This document shows, one piece after another, positions 17,308-25,461 of a DNA stretch of 64,000 nt. The stretch is from positions 3,162,001 through 3,226,000 of the forward strand of contig NZ_CP125295.1 in the NCBI RefSeq assembly GCF_030412785.1, given 5' to 3'. Both the position numbers and the translations under genes were made by a program. The stretch is from Paraburkholderia sabiae. GTDB lineage: Bacteria > Pseudomonadota > Gammaproteobacteria > Burkholderiales > Burkholderiaceae. Positions within the stretch are counted from its first letter, which is position 1; each line of letters begins with the position of its first letter. Below the pieces are notes generated by a model, which ran no database searches, was not told where the DNA came from, and was given only the letters and a program-made list of their open reading frames with translations.

Positions 17308-17533
17308 GTCGACTCTCCTTCAGCTTATCGATGGCCAATAACACCTGGCGCACCTGGTATGCCTTGGCCTTTCCTTTGTCGTTTTGAATATTGACGCGCG
17401 GGTCGCCCATCCAGGGCATGCGAAAAACCGCGTGACTCGAACCCGATTGGCGAGGCGTTCCGAAGTACTCTACGCAGACCTTGAACAATGCCGTGTAACG
17501 GGACGTTCGCGGGTTCACGACGCATTTGCTCAA
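17297..17533 (-). CDS. hicA: HicA-like toxin, 5' end probably frameshifted
   Basis: The body (GTPRQSGSSHAVFRMPW, then DPRVNIQNDKGKAKAYQVRQ) matches the long form of HicA mRNA interferases, with the catalytic His in the SSH motif. In this frame the only starts are TTG at 17533 or GTG at 17518. A good N-terminus, MTEKILEQMRREP, starts at ATG 17549 in a different frame, 1 nt out of register, and is what this family usually shows before the NPRTSRYTALFKVC segment. A single-base indel near 17518-17525 would join them. Either the toxin starts late and is shortened, or it is inactivated, which would fit a decaying module kept for its antitoxin. Confidence 0.6.
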   Translation of the reverse strand: MSKCVVNPRTSRYTALFKVCVEYFGTPRQSGSSHAVFRMPWMGDPRVNIQNDKGKAKAYQVRQVLLAIDKLKESRRAH

Positions 17534-17543
17534 GGATCTTTTC

Positions 17544-17589
17544 TGTCATGGTTTGATGGTGCCATTATTGGCACCATCAAACCATGACA
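17544..17589. promoter_or_regulatory. 46-bp perfect palindrome upstream of hicAB
   Basis: Two 21-bp arms (17544-17564 and 17569-17589) are exact inverse complements around TTAT. The arms contain TTTGATGGTGCC / GGCACCATCAAA, and the outer end covers the ATG at 17549. It lies between the hicA-like frame and the stop of the next gene. It may be a HicB operator, a hairpin in the mRNA or both; there is no T-run on either side. Confidence 0.75.
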
Positions 17590-17593
17590 TGCG

Positions 17594-17821
17594 TCAATCC
17601 TCCGTCACGAAAAGCCGCACTTCCCCATTCGCCGTCGGCATCGTGAAGTCATAGATACGCCCCGCGCGCACGTCGAACAACAGCCGTTCGAGCCGCTCGA
17701 TCCGCGCCGTCTTTTCGCCGCCGCTCATACGCGCGACGTCATCCGATTCCTGCATTAGCGCCTTGCGCGCAGTCATCAGGCGCGCAATTGCGCCCGATTT
17801 CGATGTGAAAACCTCTTCCAT
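17594..17821 (-). CDS. Hypothetical protein
   Basis: 75 aa if started at ATG 17821 (MEEVFTSKSGAIARLMTARK). A longer open frame reaches 17944, but the extra part is Arg/Gly/Trp-rich and looks non-coding. The protein is polar and mostly helical (GGEKTARIERLERLLFDVR) and ends with a short beta-like segment (IYDFTMPTANGEVRLFVTED). No domain was recognised. It is upstream of and in line with hicAB, separated by the palindrome. The ribosome site is weak, so the start is uncertain. Confidence 0.45.
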   Translation of the reverse strand: MEEVFTSKSGAIARLMTARKALMQESDDVARMSGGEKTARIERLERLLFDVRAGRIYDFTMPTANGEVRLFVTED

Positions 17822-18108
17822 GCCGGGTACATCCTTCAAGCGACGACCACATGGAAAGCCACGTTCGCATGCCGTGCCTGTTACGTTCGTCCAAAAACCG
17901 CGCCCGCCTTGCCAGGCGCGCGGCGATTTTATGAGCAACCGCAAATTCTTGCCGTGAACCCGGCATGTTTCCCGTCGGAAGGCTACAGCAGATCGATCAG
18001 TCGACGATTATGATAAATATAAAAAACATTAACTATCATCAATGATTTGACCAGCCTACTCTTCAGTCATCCCAGCGCATTGCCCGGGACGAGCCTAAGG
18101 AGTCGATC

Positions 18109-18360
18109 ATGAACGCCATCGACAGATCGCTGCACTATCAGGTCGAGAAATGGCTCGCGCCCGGTCCGCAAGGACAGATCCGCGTGGTGGGATTCGGGCA
18201 TCGCCGCATGGATGGAACGCGCTACGCGCACGTCGAGGCTTCGACGACGCGCGGTGCGCGCGCCATCTTCTTCTTTCGTCATCACGACGGCGGCTGGTGC
18301 GTCTTTCCGCCGCGTGCGGGCGGGCCGTCGATGGCCGTGTTTCTCGGCCTGTGCAGCTAG
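18109..18360 (+). CDS. Hypothetical protein
   Basis: 83 aa, with a strong ribosome site (AAGGAG at 18098-18103). Basic-aromatic sequence: LHYQVEKWLAPGPQGQIRVV, then GTRYAHVEASTTRGARAIFFFRHHDGGWCVFPP. No known domain or signal peptide. The sequence reads like the conserved burkholderial small proteins of unknown function. It converges on the ammonia-lyase gene, with stops 8 bp apart. Confidence 0.7.
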   Translation: MNAIDRSLHYQVEKWLAPGPQGQIRVVGFGHRRMDGTRYAHVEASTTRGARAIFFFRHHDGGWCVFPPRAGGPSMAVFLGLCS

Positions 18361-18367
18361 AGCGTCG

Positions 18368-19339
18368 TCAGTTCGACGACACCAGTTCGGCAAACTTCTG
18401 CACGTCGACGTTGCCGCCGCTGATCAACACGCCGATCCGCTTGCCCTTCAACTGGTCCTTCACCTGGCGAGCGGCCGCGAAGCCCAGGCAGCCGGTCGGC
18501 TCGACGATGATCTTCATGCGCGCAGCAAAGAAGCGCATGCAGTCGACAAGTTCCGCGTCGCTAGCGGTGAGCAAGTCGGTCACGTCGCGCTGGATGATCG
18601 GGAACGTATGCTCGCCGAGATGCTGCGTCTGCGCGCCATCGGCGATGGTCTTCGGCGTGTCGATGTGGACGATCTTGCCCGAGCGGAGCGATTGCTGACC
18701 GTCGTTGCCCGCTTCCGGCTCGACGCCATACAGCGCGCAATCGGGAGACAGCGCGCGCGTCGACAACGCCGAACCCGACAGCAGCCCGCCGCCGCCGAGC
18801 GGCACGAAGAACGCATCCAGCGGCCCGACTTCCTCGAACAGTTCTTTCGCCGCGGTGCCCTGTCCTGCCATGACGTCGGGGTGATCGTAGGGCGGAATCA
18901 GCGTCAGGCCATGCTTCTGCGCCAGATCGCGGCCGATCTGCTCGCGATCCTCCGTGTACCGGTCATAGAGAACGACGTTGCCGCCGTAGCCCTTCGTCGC
19001 CTCAACCTTCATCTGCGGCGCGTCCTGCGGCATCACGATCGTCGCGGGCATGCCGAGCAGCCGCGCGGACAGCGCGACGGCCTGCGCATGATTACCCGAC
19101 GAAAACGCGACCACGCCGTTACGCCGCTGCGCTTCATCGAACTTCGACAGCGCGTTGAACGCGCCGCGAAACTTGAACGCGCCCATGCGCTGCAGGTTTT
19201 CGCATTTAAAGAACACTTCGGCGCCGAACCATTCGTTGATGGTTCGCGAGGTCAGAACGGGGGTGCGATGCGCGACGCCTTCGAGGCGTTTCGCGGCGGC
19301 GACGACGTCGTCATAAGTGGGCAAAGGGAGCTTGGTCAT
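18368..19339 (-). CDS. threo-3-hydroxy-L-aspartate ammonia-lyase / L-threonine dehydratase-like
   Basis: 323 aa fold-type II PLP enzyme of the serine racemase/threonine dehydratase group. PLP-binding Lys56 is in GAFKFRGAFN, the substrate loop is S80-SGNH in FSSGNHAQA, and the phosphate-binding glycines are in PLGGGGLLSGSA. It lacks the C-terminal ACT regulatory domain of biosynthetic IlvA, so it is a catabolic or racemase-type enzyme. The start at 19339 (MTKLPLPTYDDVVAAA) follows a CTCCC/GGGAG-type site. The nearby D-threo-3-hydroxyaspartate dehydratase-like gene suggests that 3-hydroxyaspartate is the substrate. Serine/threonine dehydratase or serine racemase activity remains possible. Confidence 0.82.
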   Translation of the reverse strand: MTKLPLPTYDDVVAAAKRLEGVAHRTPVLTSRTINEWFGAEVFFKCENLQRMGAFKFRGAFNALSKFDEAQRRNGVVAFSSGNHAQAVALSARLLGMPATIVMPQDAPQMKVEATKGYGGNVVLYDRYTEDREQIGRDLAQKHGLTLIPPYDHPDVMAGQGTAAKELFEEVGPLDAFFVPLGGGGLLSGSALSTRALSPDCALYGVEPEAGNDGQQSLRSGKIVHIDTPKTIADGAQTQHLGEHTFPIIQRDVTDLLTASDAELVDCMRFFAARMKIIVEPTGCLGFAAARQVKDQLKGKRIGVLISGGNVDVQKFAELVSSN

Positions 19340-19469
19340 GGAAGTGTCGAGTGTCGGACAGTGCAGGCGAGCGGACGAACAGGCGCGCTTGCTGAGCGGC
19401 GCGCAATTGTCCCGTCGGATTCTTCGCATTCTGATTAGACATATTGTCTATGTCAATACATTTTGTAAA

Positions 19470-20393
19470 TCAACCTTTGCGCCACGGCGGAGGATCCATC
19501 GCGGCGCGAGCGGCATCGAGAAAGAGCCGCACGCGGGCGGGCATGCCTTTGCGCGTCGGCAGCAAGGCGACGATGGGCGCGGGCGCCATCCGCCAGTGCG
19601 GCAATAGTCGCTCCAGCTTGCCGCTTGCGATCAGCGCCGCCGCGTCCCATTCCGAGCGCACCATGATGCCGAGTCCACGCATCGCCCAATCGCCGATGAC
19701 ACCGCCATCGTTCGACGACAGCGCGCCCGTCACGCGCACCGTCACCGGTTTGCCGTGCTTCGCCTTGCCCTTCGGTTCGGGCTCGAAACGCCAGCGAGAC
19801 ACATCTTCGTCGTTCTCGCGAAGACACAGGCAAGGCAGATCCGCGAGCCCGGAAGGATGCTCGAGCGCACCGAGCCGCGCCGTCAGCCGCGGACTCGCGC
19901 ACAGAAAGCGTTCGTTCGGAGCGAGCACATGCGCGACCCACGACGAGTCCTTCATCTCGCCGATATGAATCACGACATCGGCGCCTGCGCTGTCCGCGAG
20001 CGGATTGTCGGAGAGATTCAGACTCGCTTTTACGCCTGGATAGCTCAGGTGAAAGTCCCTAAGAATCGGCGCGATGTGAACGCGTCCGAACCCCAGCGGC
20101 GCAACGATGCGCAAGCTCCCCGACACGGCCTGGTGTTCGGCGGCGATCCGTTCGGGCAGCGTGTCGAGACGTTCGAGGAGATCGACGGCTTCCCGCATCA
20201 GCCGCGTGCCCTCTTCCGTCAACGAAATGCCGCGCGCCTCGCGCACCGCGAGATGCACGCCGAGACGCTCTTCGAGCTTTTGCAGGCGCACGGTCAATGC
20301 AGGCGGCGTGACGTCGAGCAGCCGTGCCGCGCCCGCGAGCGACGGCGCGGTGCCCAGCGCCCGGAACATGCGCATGTCGTCGAGATCGATCAT
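19470..20393 (-). CDS. LysR-family transcriptional regulator
   Basis: 307 aa. The N-terminal winged helix (about 4-62; PSLAGAARLLDVTPPALTVRLQKLEERLG) and a periplasmic-binding-type effector domain (about 90-300) are clear. It is of the short-effector AmpR/CysB-like general LTTR type, with no membrane segment. It is divergent from the hydroxyaspartate dehydratase gene, and the 105-bp gap contains an inverted repeat, so it probably regulates that gene. It also lies upstream of, and in line with, the ammonia-lyase gene (130-bp gap). Effector unknown. Confidence 0.88.
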   Translation of the reverse strand: MIDLDDMRMFRALGTAPSLAGAARLLDVTPPALTVRLQKLEERLGVHLAVREARGISLTEEGTRLMREAVDLLERLDTLPERIAAEHQAVSGSLRIVAPLGFGRVHIAPILRDFHLSYPGVKASLNLSDNPLADSAGADVVIHIGEMKDSSWVAHVLAPNERFLCASPRLTARLGALEHPSGLADLPCLCLRENDEDVSRWRFEPEPKGKAKHGKPVTVRVTGALSSNDGGVIGDWAMRGLGIMVRSEWDAAALIASGKLERLLPHWRMAPAPIVALLPTRKGMPARVRLFLDAARAAMDPPPWRKG

Positions 20394-20432
20394 TAAATTC
20401 AGCTAAATGGAAAGTTGATGAAGCATTAACCA

Positions 20433-20458
20433 CACTATAGTCCATCGATCCTATAGTG
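20433..20458. promoter_or_regulatory. Inverted repeat in LysR / dehydratase divergent gap
   Basis: CACTATAG (20433-20440), 10-bp spacer, CTATAGTG (20451-20458): a perfect 8-bp inverted repeat in the 105-bp divergent gap, about 40 bp upstream of the dehydratase start and 40 bp upstream of the LysR start. Placement and dyad suit a LysR recognition site; binding is inferred. Confidence 0.6.
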
Positions 20459-20498
20459 AAGGTCGCTCGAAGACCCTTCGCACCTCAAGGAAACCACT

Positions 20499-21629
20499 GT
20501 GAATCTCGCCTCGCTCAATACGCCTGCCGCTATCGTCGATCTCGACGCGATGACGCGAAACATCCAGCGCATGCAAGCGCGGATGAATGCACTCGGCGTG
20601 AAGTTCCGCCCGCACGTGAAGACGACGAAATGCAATCAGGTGGTGCAGGCGCAACTGGACGCCGGCGCGCAAGGGATCACCGTGTCGACGCTGAAAGAAG
20701 CCGAGCAGTTCTTTGCAGCGGGAATCGGCGACATCGTCTATGCCGTCGCAATGGCGCCCAACAAGCTGGAACAGGCCATGACGCTGCGTCGACGCGGCTG
20801 CGATCTGAAGATCGTCACGGATAGCGTGTCGTCGGCGCGGGCCATCGTGGCGTTCGGCAACGCGCACGCGGAATCGTTCGAGGTATGGATCGAAGTCGAT
20901 GTCGACGGACATCGCTCGGGTATCGCGCCCGACGACGATCTGCTGCTCGACGTCGGCCGTGTTCTTCACGAAGGCGGGATGAAGCTGGGCGGCGTGCTCG
21001 CTCACGCTGGTTCGAGCTACGACTACAACACGGCGGCAGACCTGGAGCGCATCGCGGAACAGGAACGTGCAGGTTGCGTGCACGCAGCGCAAAGGCTGCG
21101 CGCAGCGGGACTGCCATGCGACACGGTCAGCATCGGCTCGACGCCGACCGCGCTCGCAGCGCGGCATCTGGAAGGCGTGACGGAAGTACGCGCGGGCGTC
21201 TACGTGTTCTTCGATCTCGTCATGCACAACGTCGGCGTGTGCGCGCTCGATGACATCGCGCTCAGCGTGTTGACAACGGTGATCGGTCATCAGGAGAACA
21301 AGGGCTGGGCGATCGTCGACGCCGGATGGATGGCGATGAGCCGCGATCGCGGCACGCAGCGTCAGCAACAGGACTTCGGCTATGGTCTTGTATGCACCGA
21401 AGACGGCGTGCCCGTCGATGGCTACGTGATGAGCGCGGCGAATCAGGAGCACGGCATCGTCTCTTGCATCGGAGAGCCGGACACGGCGATCGCCGCGCGC
21501 TTTCCCGTCGGCACGCGGCTGCGCATCCTGCCCAATCACGCGTGCGCGACGGGCGCCCAGCATCCCGAGTATCACGCACTGTCACGCGACGGCGCGGTAT
21601 CGACGTGGCCGAGGTTCTACGGCTGGTAA
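20499..21629 (+). CDS. D-threo-3-hydroxyaspartate / D-serine dehydratase-like enzyme
   Basis: 376 aa fold-type III PLP enzyme (alanine-racemase-like barrel, DSD1 family) that eliminates water from D-3-hydroxy amino acids to give a keto acid and ammonia. PLP Lys41 is in FRPHVKTTK near the N-terminus; the C-terminal zinc ligands His347 and Cys349 are present in NHACAT. Those two positions match the numbering I recall for eukaryotic D-serine dehydratase, and the family includes bacterial D-threo-3-hydroxyaspartate dehydratase. Regulators flank it on both sides (LysR divergent, DauR-type convergent), and an L-specific partner enzyme lies 1.2 kb away, so the locus may handle both isomers of 3-hydroxyaspartate. 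Confidence 0.85.
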   Translation: MNLASLNTPAAIVDLDAMTRNIQRMQARMNALGVKFRPHVKTTKCNQVVQAQLDAGAQGITVSTLKEAEQFFAAGIGDIVYAVAMAPNKLEQAMTLRRRGCDLKIVTDSVSSARAIVAFGNAHAESFEVWIEVDVDGHRSGIAPDDDLLLDVGRVLHEGGMKLGGVLAHAGSSYDYNTAADLERIAEQERAGCVHAAQRLRAAGLPCDTVSIGSTPTALAARHLEGVTEVRAGVYVFFDLVMHNVGVCALDDIALSVLTTVIGHQENKGWAIVDAGWMAMSRDRGTQRQQQDFGYGLVCTEDGVPVDGYVMSAANQEHGIVSCIGEPDTAIAARFPVGTRLRILPNHACATGAQHPEYHALSRDGAVSTWPRFYGW

Positions 21630-21645
21630 GCGCTCTCGCGTCGCG

Positions 21646-22287
21646 TCACTTCGTATCGTTGTAGACCGTCGCGCGAGAAACGCCCAGATGCGCAGCAATG
21701 ATCTCCATCGACCTGCGCACTTCCAGAAAACCCGCCTGCTTCAGTTCCTGCATCAACGCGCGCCGCTGCTCTGTTTTCAGCGCCTGCGGCGTGGTGGCGA
21801 GCGAGATCGCGTACTGATCGATACGCTCGCGCAACGCCTCGGCATTCGCGGGATCGAGCGTCTCTTTCGCGCCCACGCCCGACGCCGTACAAAACTGTTC
21901 GAGCATGTTCTGGATGCCGCGAAACAGATTCAGGTCGACGTTCACGCACAACGCGGCGATATAGCGGCCCGTCGAGTCCTTGATGCCGATCGACGTGCTC
22001 TTGGCACGGCGGCCATCGCCGAACTGGTTCGGGTAGTTGGTCAACAACTGCGGATAGTCGTCGTCCGCGATTCGCGCGAGTCCGAGTTCCGTCGCCGGAT
22101 CGCCGACTGCGCGCCCGGACAGGTTGTTGTGAATCGCGAGAATCGCGTGACGCGGATCGCGCAGATCGTGCACGACGACTTCGCAGAACGGCGCGAACGT
22201 CTGCCCGAGACCGTCGGCCATCTGCTTGACCTGATCGATCAGCGACGCCTGCTCTCGCTCCAAAGCGCTTTTCTTCATGGTAGACAT
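21646..22287 (-). CDS. YheO/DauR-type PAS and HTH transcriptional regulator
   Basis: 213 aa. The N-terminal YheO-like PAS domain (about 15-125: FAPFCEVVVHDLRDPRHAILAIHNN) is followed by a C-terminal HTH (about 165-213: GFLEVRRSMEIIAAHLGVSRATVYNDTK). This is the architecture of DauR, a repressor of D-arginine use, and relatives beside D-amino-acid catabolic genes. It converges on the D-hydroxy-acid dehydratase (16-bp gap), consistent with control of D-amino-acid breakdown. The start was set at ATG 22287; 22278 is an alternative 3 codons later. The longer upstream frame is not conserved in style. Confidence 0.85.
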   Translation of the reverse strand: MSTMKKSALEREQASLIDQVKQMADGLGQTFAPFCEVVVHDLRDPRHAILAIHNNLSGRAVGDPATELGLARIADDDYPQLLTNYPNQFGDGRRAKSTSIGIKDSTGRYIAALCVNVDLNLFRGIQNMLEQFCTASGVGAKETLDPANAEALRERIDQYAISLATTPQALKTEQRRALMQELKQAGFLEVRRSMEIIAAHLGVSRATVYNDTK

Positions 22288-22460
22288 TTCATCTAAAGTT
22301 ACCAATATTGTACATAGAGCCATCGGCGAGAAAAGCAGATTCATTTCTCTTGAACGCAAGCGCGCATCGCCTATATTCGACTCATGCATGACGCATGCAG
22401 CGTATGGACCCGGCATGGCCGTCGGGTCGTCGCGCGTCATCGCAAACGAGTGAGCCCGTC

Positions 22461-23207
22461 ATGTGCGATAAGTATGAATATCCGCGGCAATACAAGGACT
22501 CGGGCCGCCGGCGATTTCTCCGGCTGTCGGGCACTGCGGCTCTGGCGTCGCTCGCGCCTGCCGCGCTGATGCCTGTCGCCGCGCACGCGGATGCGCTGAC
22601 GAAAGCCCAGCGCGACAGCATGACGCCGCAACAGATCATCGACGACATGAAACGCGGCAATGCGCGCTTCCAGAAGGGCGAGCGCAAGCCGCGCAACTAT
22701 CTGCGCGAGCAACGTGCGAGCGCGGCGGGGCAATATCCCGCGGCTGTGCTGCTGAGTTGCATCGATTCGCGCGCGCCCGCCGAAGTCATCATGGATCTCG
22801 GTATCGGCGATATCTTCAACTGCCGCGTTGCGGGCAACATCGAGAACACCGACATCCTCGGCAGCATGGAGTTTGCGTGCAAGCTGATGGGCGCGAAGGT
22901 CGTCGTCGTGATGGGTCACACGTCGTGCGGCGCGATCAAGGGCGCCATTGCGAACGCCGAACTGGGTAACCTCACCGGCCTGCTCGACAGGATCAAGCCT
23001 GCCGTGGAAGCCACCGAATACAGCGGCGAACGCAGCGCGACGAACTACACGTTCGTGAATGCCGTCGCGCGCACAAATGTCCAGATGACCATCGCGAACA
23101 TCCGTCGCGACAGTTCCGTGCTCGCGGACATGGAGAAGCAAAACGCGATCATGATCGTCGGCGCGATGTACAACCTGAGCACGGGAGCGCTCGAGTTCCT
23201 GAGCTGA
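22461..23207 (+). CDS. Beta-carbonic anhydrase, Tat-exported
   Basis: 248 aa enzyme for reversible CO2 hydration. A twin-arginine signal peptide is visible (G-RRRFLRLSG, residues 15-24, then an Ala/Leu-rich segment, probable cut after AHA at 41-43), so it folds with its zinc in the cytoplasm and works in the periplasm. Zinc ligands and the catalytic dyad are intact: Cys100, Asp102 and Arg104 in SCIDSR, His153 and Cys156 in GHTSCGA. The start at 22461 gives a normal Tat n-region; the frame is open further upstream but without a better start. It stands alone and divergent from the DauR-type gene. Confidence 0.9.
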   Translation: MCDKYEYPRQYKDSGRRRFLRLSGTAALASLAPAALMPVAAHADALTKAQRDSMTPQQIIDDMKRGNARFQKGERKPRNYLREQRASAAGQYPAAVLLSCIDSRAPAEVIMDLGIGDIFNCRVAGNIENTDILGSMEFACKLMGAKVVVVMGHTSCGAIKGAIANAELGNLTGLLDRIKPAVEATEYSGERSATNYTFVNAVARTNVQMTIANIRRDSSVLADMEKQNAIMIVGAMYNLSTGALEFLS

Positions 23208-23303
23208 CTTCGGCTGACTCAGGGTCCAACTGCCGGGCTGATTGGCAGGGCGAACGGGTTTTCTGTTACCCTGCGCCCTTTCTCTCAGCCTGAATCCGTC
23301 AAG

Positions 23304-23693
23304 ATGGAAACCCCTTTCAACGAACGCGGCGTGTCGGTCACACGCAATGCGCTGTCAGCGGCTGGCCAGATCTTTCCGTTGCGCGACATCCAGCAGGTCC
23401 GCGTCGTCACCGTGCAGAAGAACAAGCTCGTGCCTTGGGCGATTTCGGTGATCGGGGCAGTGGCCGCGGTCGTGGGAGGTGTGTTCTCGTCGTCGTTGGG
23501 TATCGTGGCGGGCGTGATGCTGGTCGTCGTCGGCTGGCTCACGTGGATCACGCAGGACGTCACGCATCGTCTGATGGTGCAGACGGGCGGCAGCGAGCGC
23601 GAAGCGTTGTCGAGCGTCGATCTCTCTTTCGTCGAACGGGTTGCGCAAACGGTTCGCGACGCGCTCGGTGCGGCCGCTGCGCCGAAAAGCTGA
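23304..23693 (+). CDS. Small membrane protein (DUF6232-like)
   Basis: 129 aa. The N-terminal ~35 residues form a beta-rich segment (VTRNALSAAGQIFPLRDIQQVRVV) like that of DUF6232 proteins. Two adjacent membrane helices follow (about 43-63 and 64-82: LVPWAISVIGAVAAVVGGVF, then LGIVAGVMLVVVGWLTWI), then a soluble C-terminus (about 83-129). Function unknown. It follows the carbonic anhydrase by 96 bp but has its own apparent start region. Confidence 0.65.
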   Translation: METPFNERGVSVTRNALSAAGQIFPLRDIQQVRVVTVQKNKLVPWAISVIGAVAAVVGGVFSSSLGIVAGVMLVVVGWLTWITQDVTHRLMVQTGGSEREALSSVDLSFVERVAQTVRDALGAAAAPKS

Positions 23694-23827
23694 CCGCCTT
23701 ATCCCTCGCCGTCTTTACACGAAATTAACGGCCCGCGTCATTTCTTTAGCGCCCGCTTGAGGCGCCGCCCGCTACAGTGGACGCGTCTCAACAGCCGCGC
23801 CGCCAACATTGCGGCGGCGCATCGACG

Positions 23828-24166
23828 ATGCATACCGTGATCGCTTCTTCGCGCACTGCTCCACGCCGTACGTCTTCCATCGATATCGAAACGCAACCCG
23901 CCCTGTCGCTCGTCACCATCGACGTCACCGTGCCCGGCATCTCGTCGGCATCGGGCCGCCGCGCCCTGCTCGCCGCGCTCGGCGAAGGCGCGCGCCTGTT
24001 CGTGATGGCCGTCGACAAACGCAACGACTGCATCACGTTTCGCGTCGACGTGATGGCGAAAAACGTCGGCGATGTCGTCGGCGTGCTCGCAGGCGCACTG
24101 CGTCGCGCGACCATCGGCCGCGTGCGCGCGATCTGCGTCTCTCGATCGATCGCGCACCAGCACTGA
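23828..24166 (+). CDS. Conserved hypothetical protein
   Basis: 112 aa when started at ATG 23828; an upstream ATG at 23777 adds 17 low-complexity residues. The conserved-looking core is ALSLVTIDVTVPGISSASGR, GEGARLFVMAVDKRNDCITFRVDVMAKNVGDVV and LRRATIGRVRA, an alpha/beta pattern with a beta-strand arrangement reminiscent of ACT-like or ferredoxin-like folds. No catalytic residues were recognised. Function unknown. Confidence 0.55.
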   Translation: MHTVIASSRTAPRRTSSIDIETQPALSLVTIDVTVPGISSASGRRALLAALGEGARLFVMAVDKRNDCITFRVDVMAKNVGDVVGVLAGALRRATIGRVRAICVSRSIAHQH

Positions 24167-24304
24167 CCTAAGCGCATCGCGCATCCACACATTTTTGCAG
24201 GTAGCGAAGACCGCCCGCGTAGAGTCGGCGGTCCTCTCATCCAGCGTGTCCTCGCGCCAGGCGTGACTGACGTCGGGCCACGCACTTCTGCAAAGGTGTG
24301 TGCG

Positions 24305-25372
24305 ATGTCTGTCCATTTCATCCGGCGCACGGCCGGCTTTGCGGGCGCGCTGATCGCGCTCGCGCTCACTGCCTGTTCGACGCCGATCACCACGCCCGTC
24401 CCGCCCGAAACGCAGGCGAGCCTCATCAACGAGGGCCGTGACGGCCTGCTCGTGCCGCTGCGGGCGGAACGCAGCGATCCGCATGGCCGCTCGTCGATCG
24501 GGCTGCCCGTGCAGATGGACGGCAAAGCCGTCTATCTGATGCTCGATACGGGCACGCGCGGCACGCGTGTGTTGTCGTCGGTGTTGCCGCGTTCGAACTA
24601 TCCGGCAGCGGGCGCGCGGTCCACGCTCGCCTTCGCCACCGACGCCCAGATTTCCGGCGCGGCCGTCACGGTGCCGTTGAGCATCGGCGGCACGAAACCG
24701 ATGAACATCGACGTGCAAGCCGTCGATCAGGTCAGCTGCCTGAAGATCAACAAGCACTGCGTCGCACAGGACGGCTACACGGGCGAGTTCGGCTGGGCCT
24801 TCTCGGGCATTCTCGGCGTCGGAGCGGACGCCTCCAGCGACGATCCGCGCGACGCCTGCTGCACGCAGCCGCTGCGCGCGCTGCCAGCGAACATCGGCCA
24901 ACGCTATCTGGTGCGCGCGCGGCTCGACCGTCCGTTTCTCGTGCTGAGCCCTTCGAACGCGCTGACGAAGGATTTCACGCTCGTCCCGCTCGCGATGAAC
25001 AAGGACGGCTCGGCGCGCTGGCCGACGGGTTGCGTGCAGATCGGCAGCAAGATGCGCTTTTGCGCGCCCGTTGTGTTTTCGACGGGCGGCACCGACATGA
25101 TCCGCGTCGAAACCGACAAGGCGCCCGACTGGTCCGGCGACGTCGACGAACGCAAGAGCTTCGCGCAAGGCAACTACGATGTGGTGCTCGGCGTAGGCGA
25201 CTGGGCGCACCGTTTCAACGACGCGCAGACGACCATCGTGAAGGCTGCGCCCGGCGCGAACCGGATCGTGATCGGGCTGATGTCGCTGCAGAACATCGAC
25301 TTGCTGTTTGACTTCGCGCATGGTCAGCTTGGACTGCGCGCGTCGCATGATATCGAGCGGATGGGCAGCTAA
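24305..25372 (+). CDS. Putative lipoprotein with retropepsin-like DTG motif
   Basis: 355 aa. The signal peptide ends in a lipobox, L21-T-A-C24, so the mature protein is probably a lipid-anchored periplasmic or outer-membrane protein. After a Pro-rich linker comes VYLMLDTGTRGTRVL (Asp81-Thr-Gly), flanked by hydrophobic strands, as at the active site of retropepsin-like aspartic proteases; a second turn, VVFSTGGTDMIRV, lies about 170 residues later. Eight or so cysteines in the middle (CLKINKHC, DACC, CVQIGSKMRFC) could form disulfides. No name could be assigned; protease activity is an inference from one motif. The start at 24305 places the signal peptide correctly; an upstream GTG-type start would bury it. 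Confidence 0.65.
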   Translation: MSVHFIRRTAGFAGALIALALTACSTPITTPVPPETQASLINEGRDGLLVPLRAERSDPHGRSSIGLPVQMDGKAVYLMLDTGTRGTRVLSSVLPRSNYPAAGARSTLAFATDAQISGAAVTVPLSIGGTKPMNIDVQAVDQVSCLKINKHCVAQDGYTGEFGWAFSGILGVGADASSDDPRDACCTQPLRALPANIGQRYLVRARLDRPFLVLSPSNALTKDFTLVPLAMNKDGSARWPTGCVQIGSKMRFCAPVVFSTGGTDMIRVETDKAPDWSGDVDERKSFAQGNYDVVLGVGDWAHRFNDAQTTIVKAAPGANRIVIGLMSLQNIDLLFDFAHGQLGLRASHDIERMGS

Positions 25373-25393
25373 GCCGGAGCCGCGTTCTAATAG

Positions 25394-25437
25394 AAAAAGC
25401 CGCCGCGCGATGCAAACACATCGCGCAGCGGCTTTTT
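25394..25437. terminator. Bidirectional terminator between lipoprotein gene and glgP
   Basis: AAAAAGCCGC ... GCGGCTTTTTTT with an inner paired CGCGATG / CATCGCG segment; A-run and T-run flank the stem, so it can end the rightward lipoprotein transcript and the leftward glgP transcript. Confidence 0.85.
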
Positions 25438-25461
25438 TTGCGGCTTATCAAAACGAAAACA

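Noticed and set aside
23738..25348. 536-residue minus-strand open frame
   Set aside because: Runs antisense across two better-supported genes, is Arg/His/Asp-rich and has no domain.
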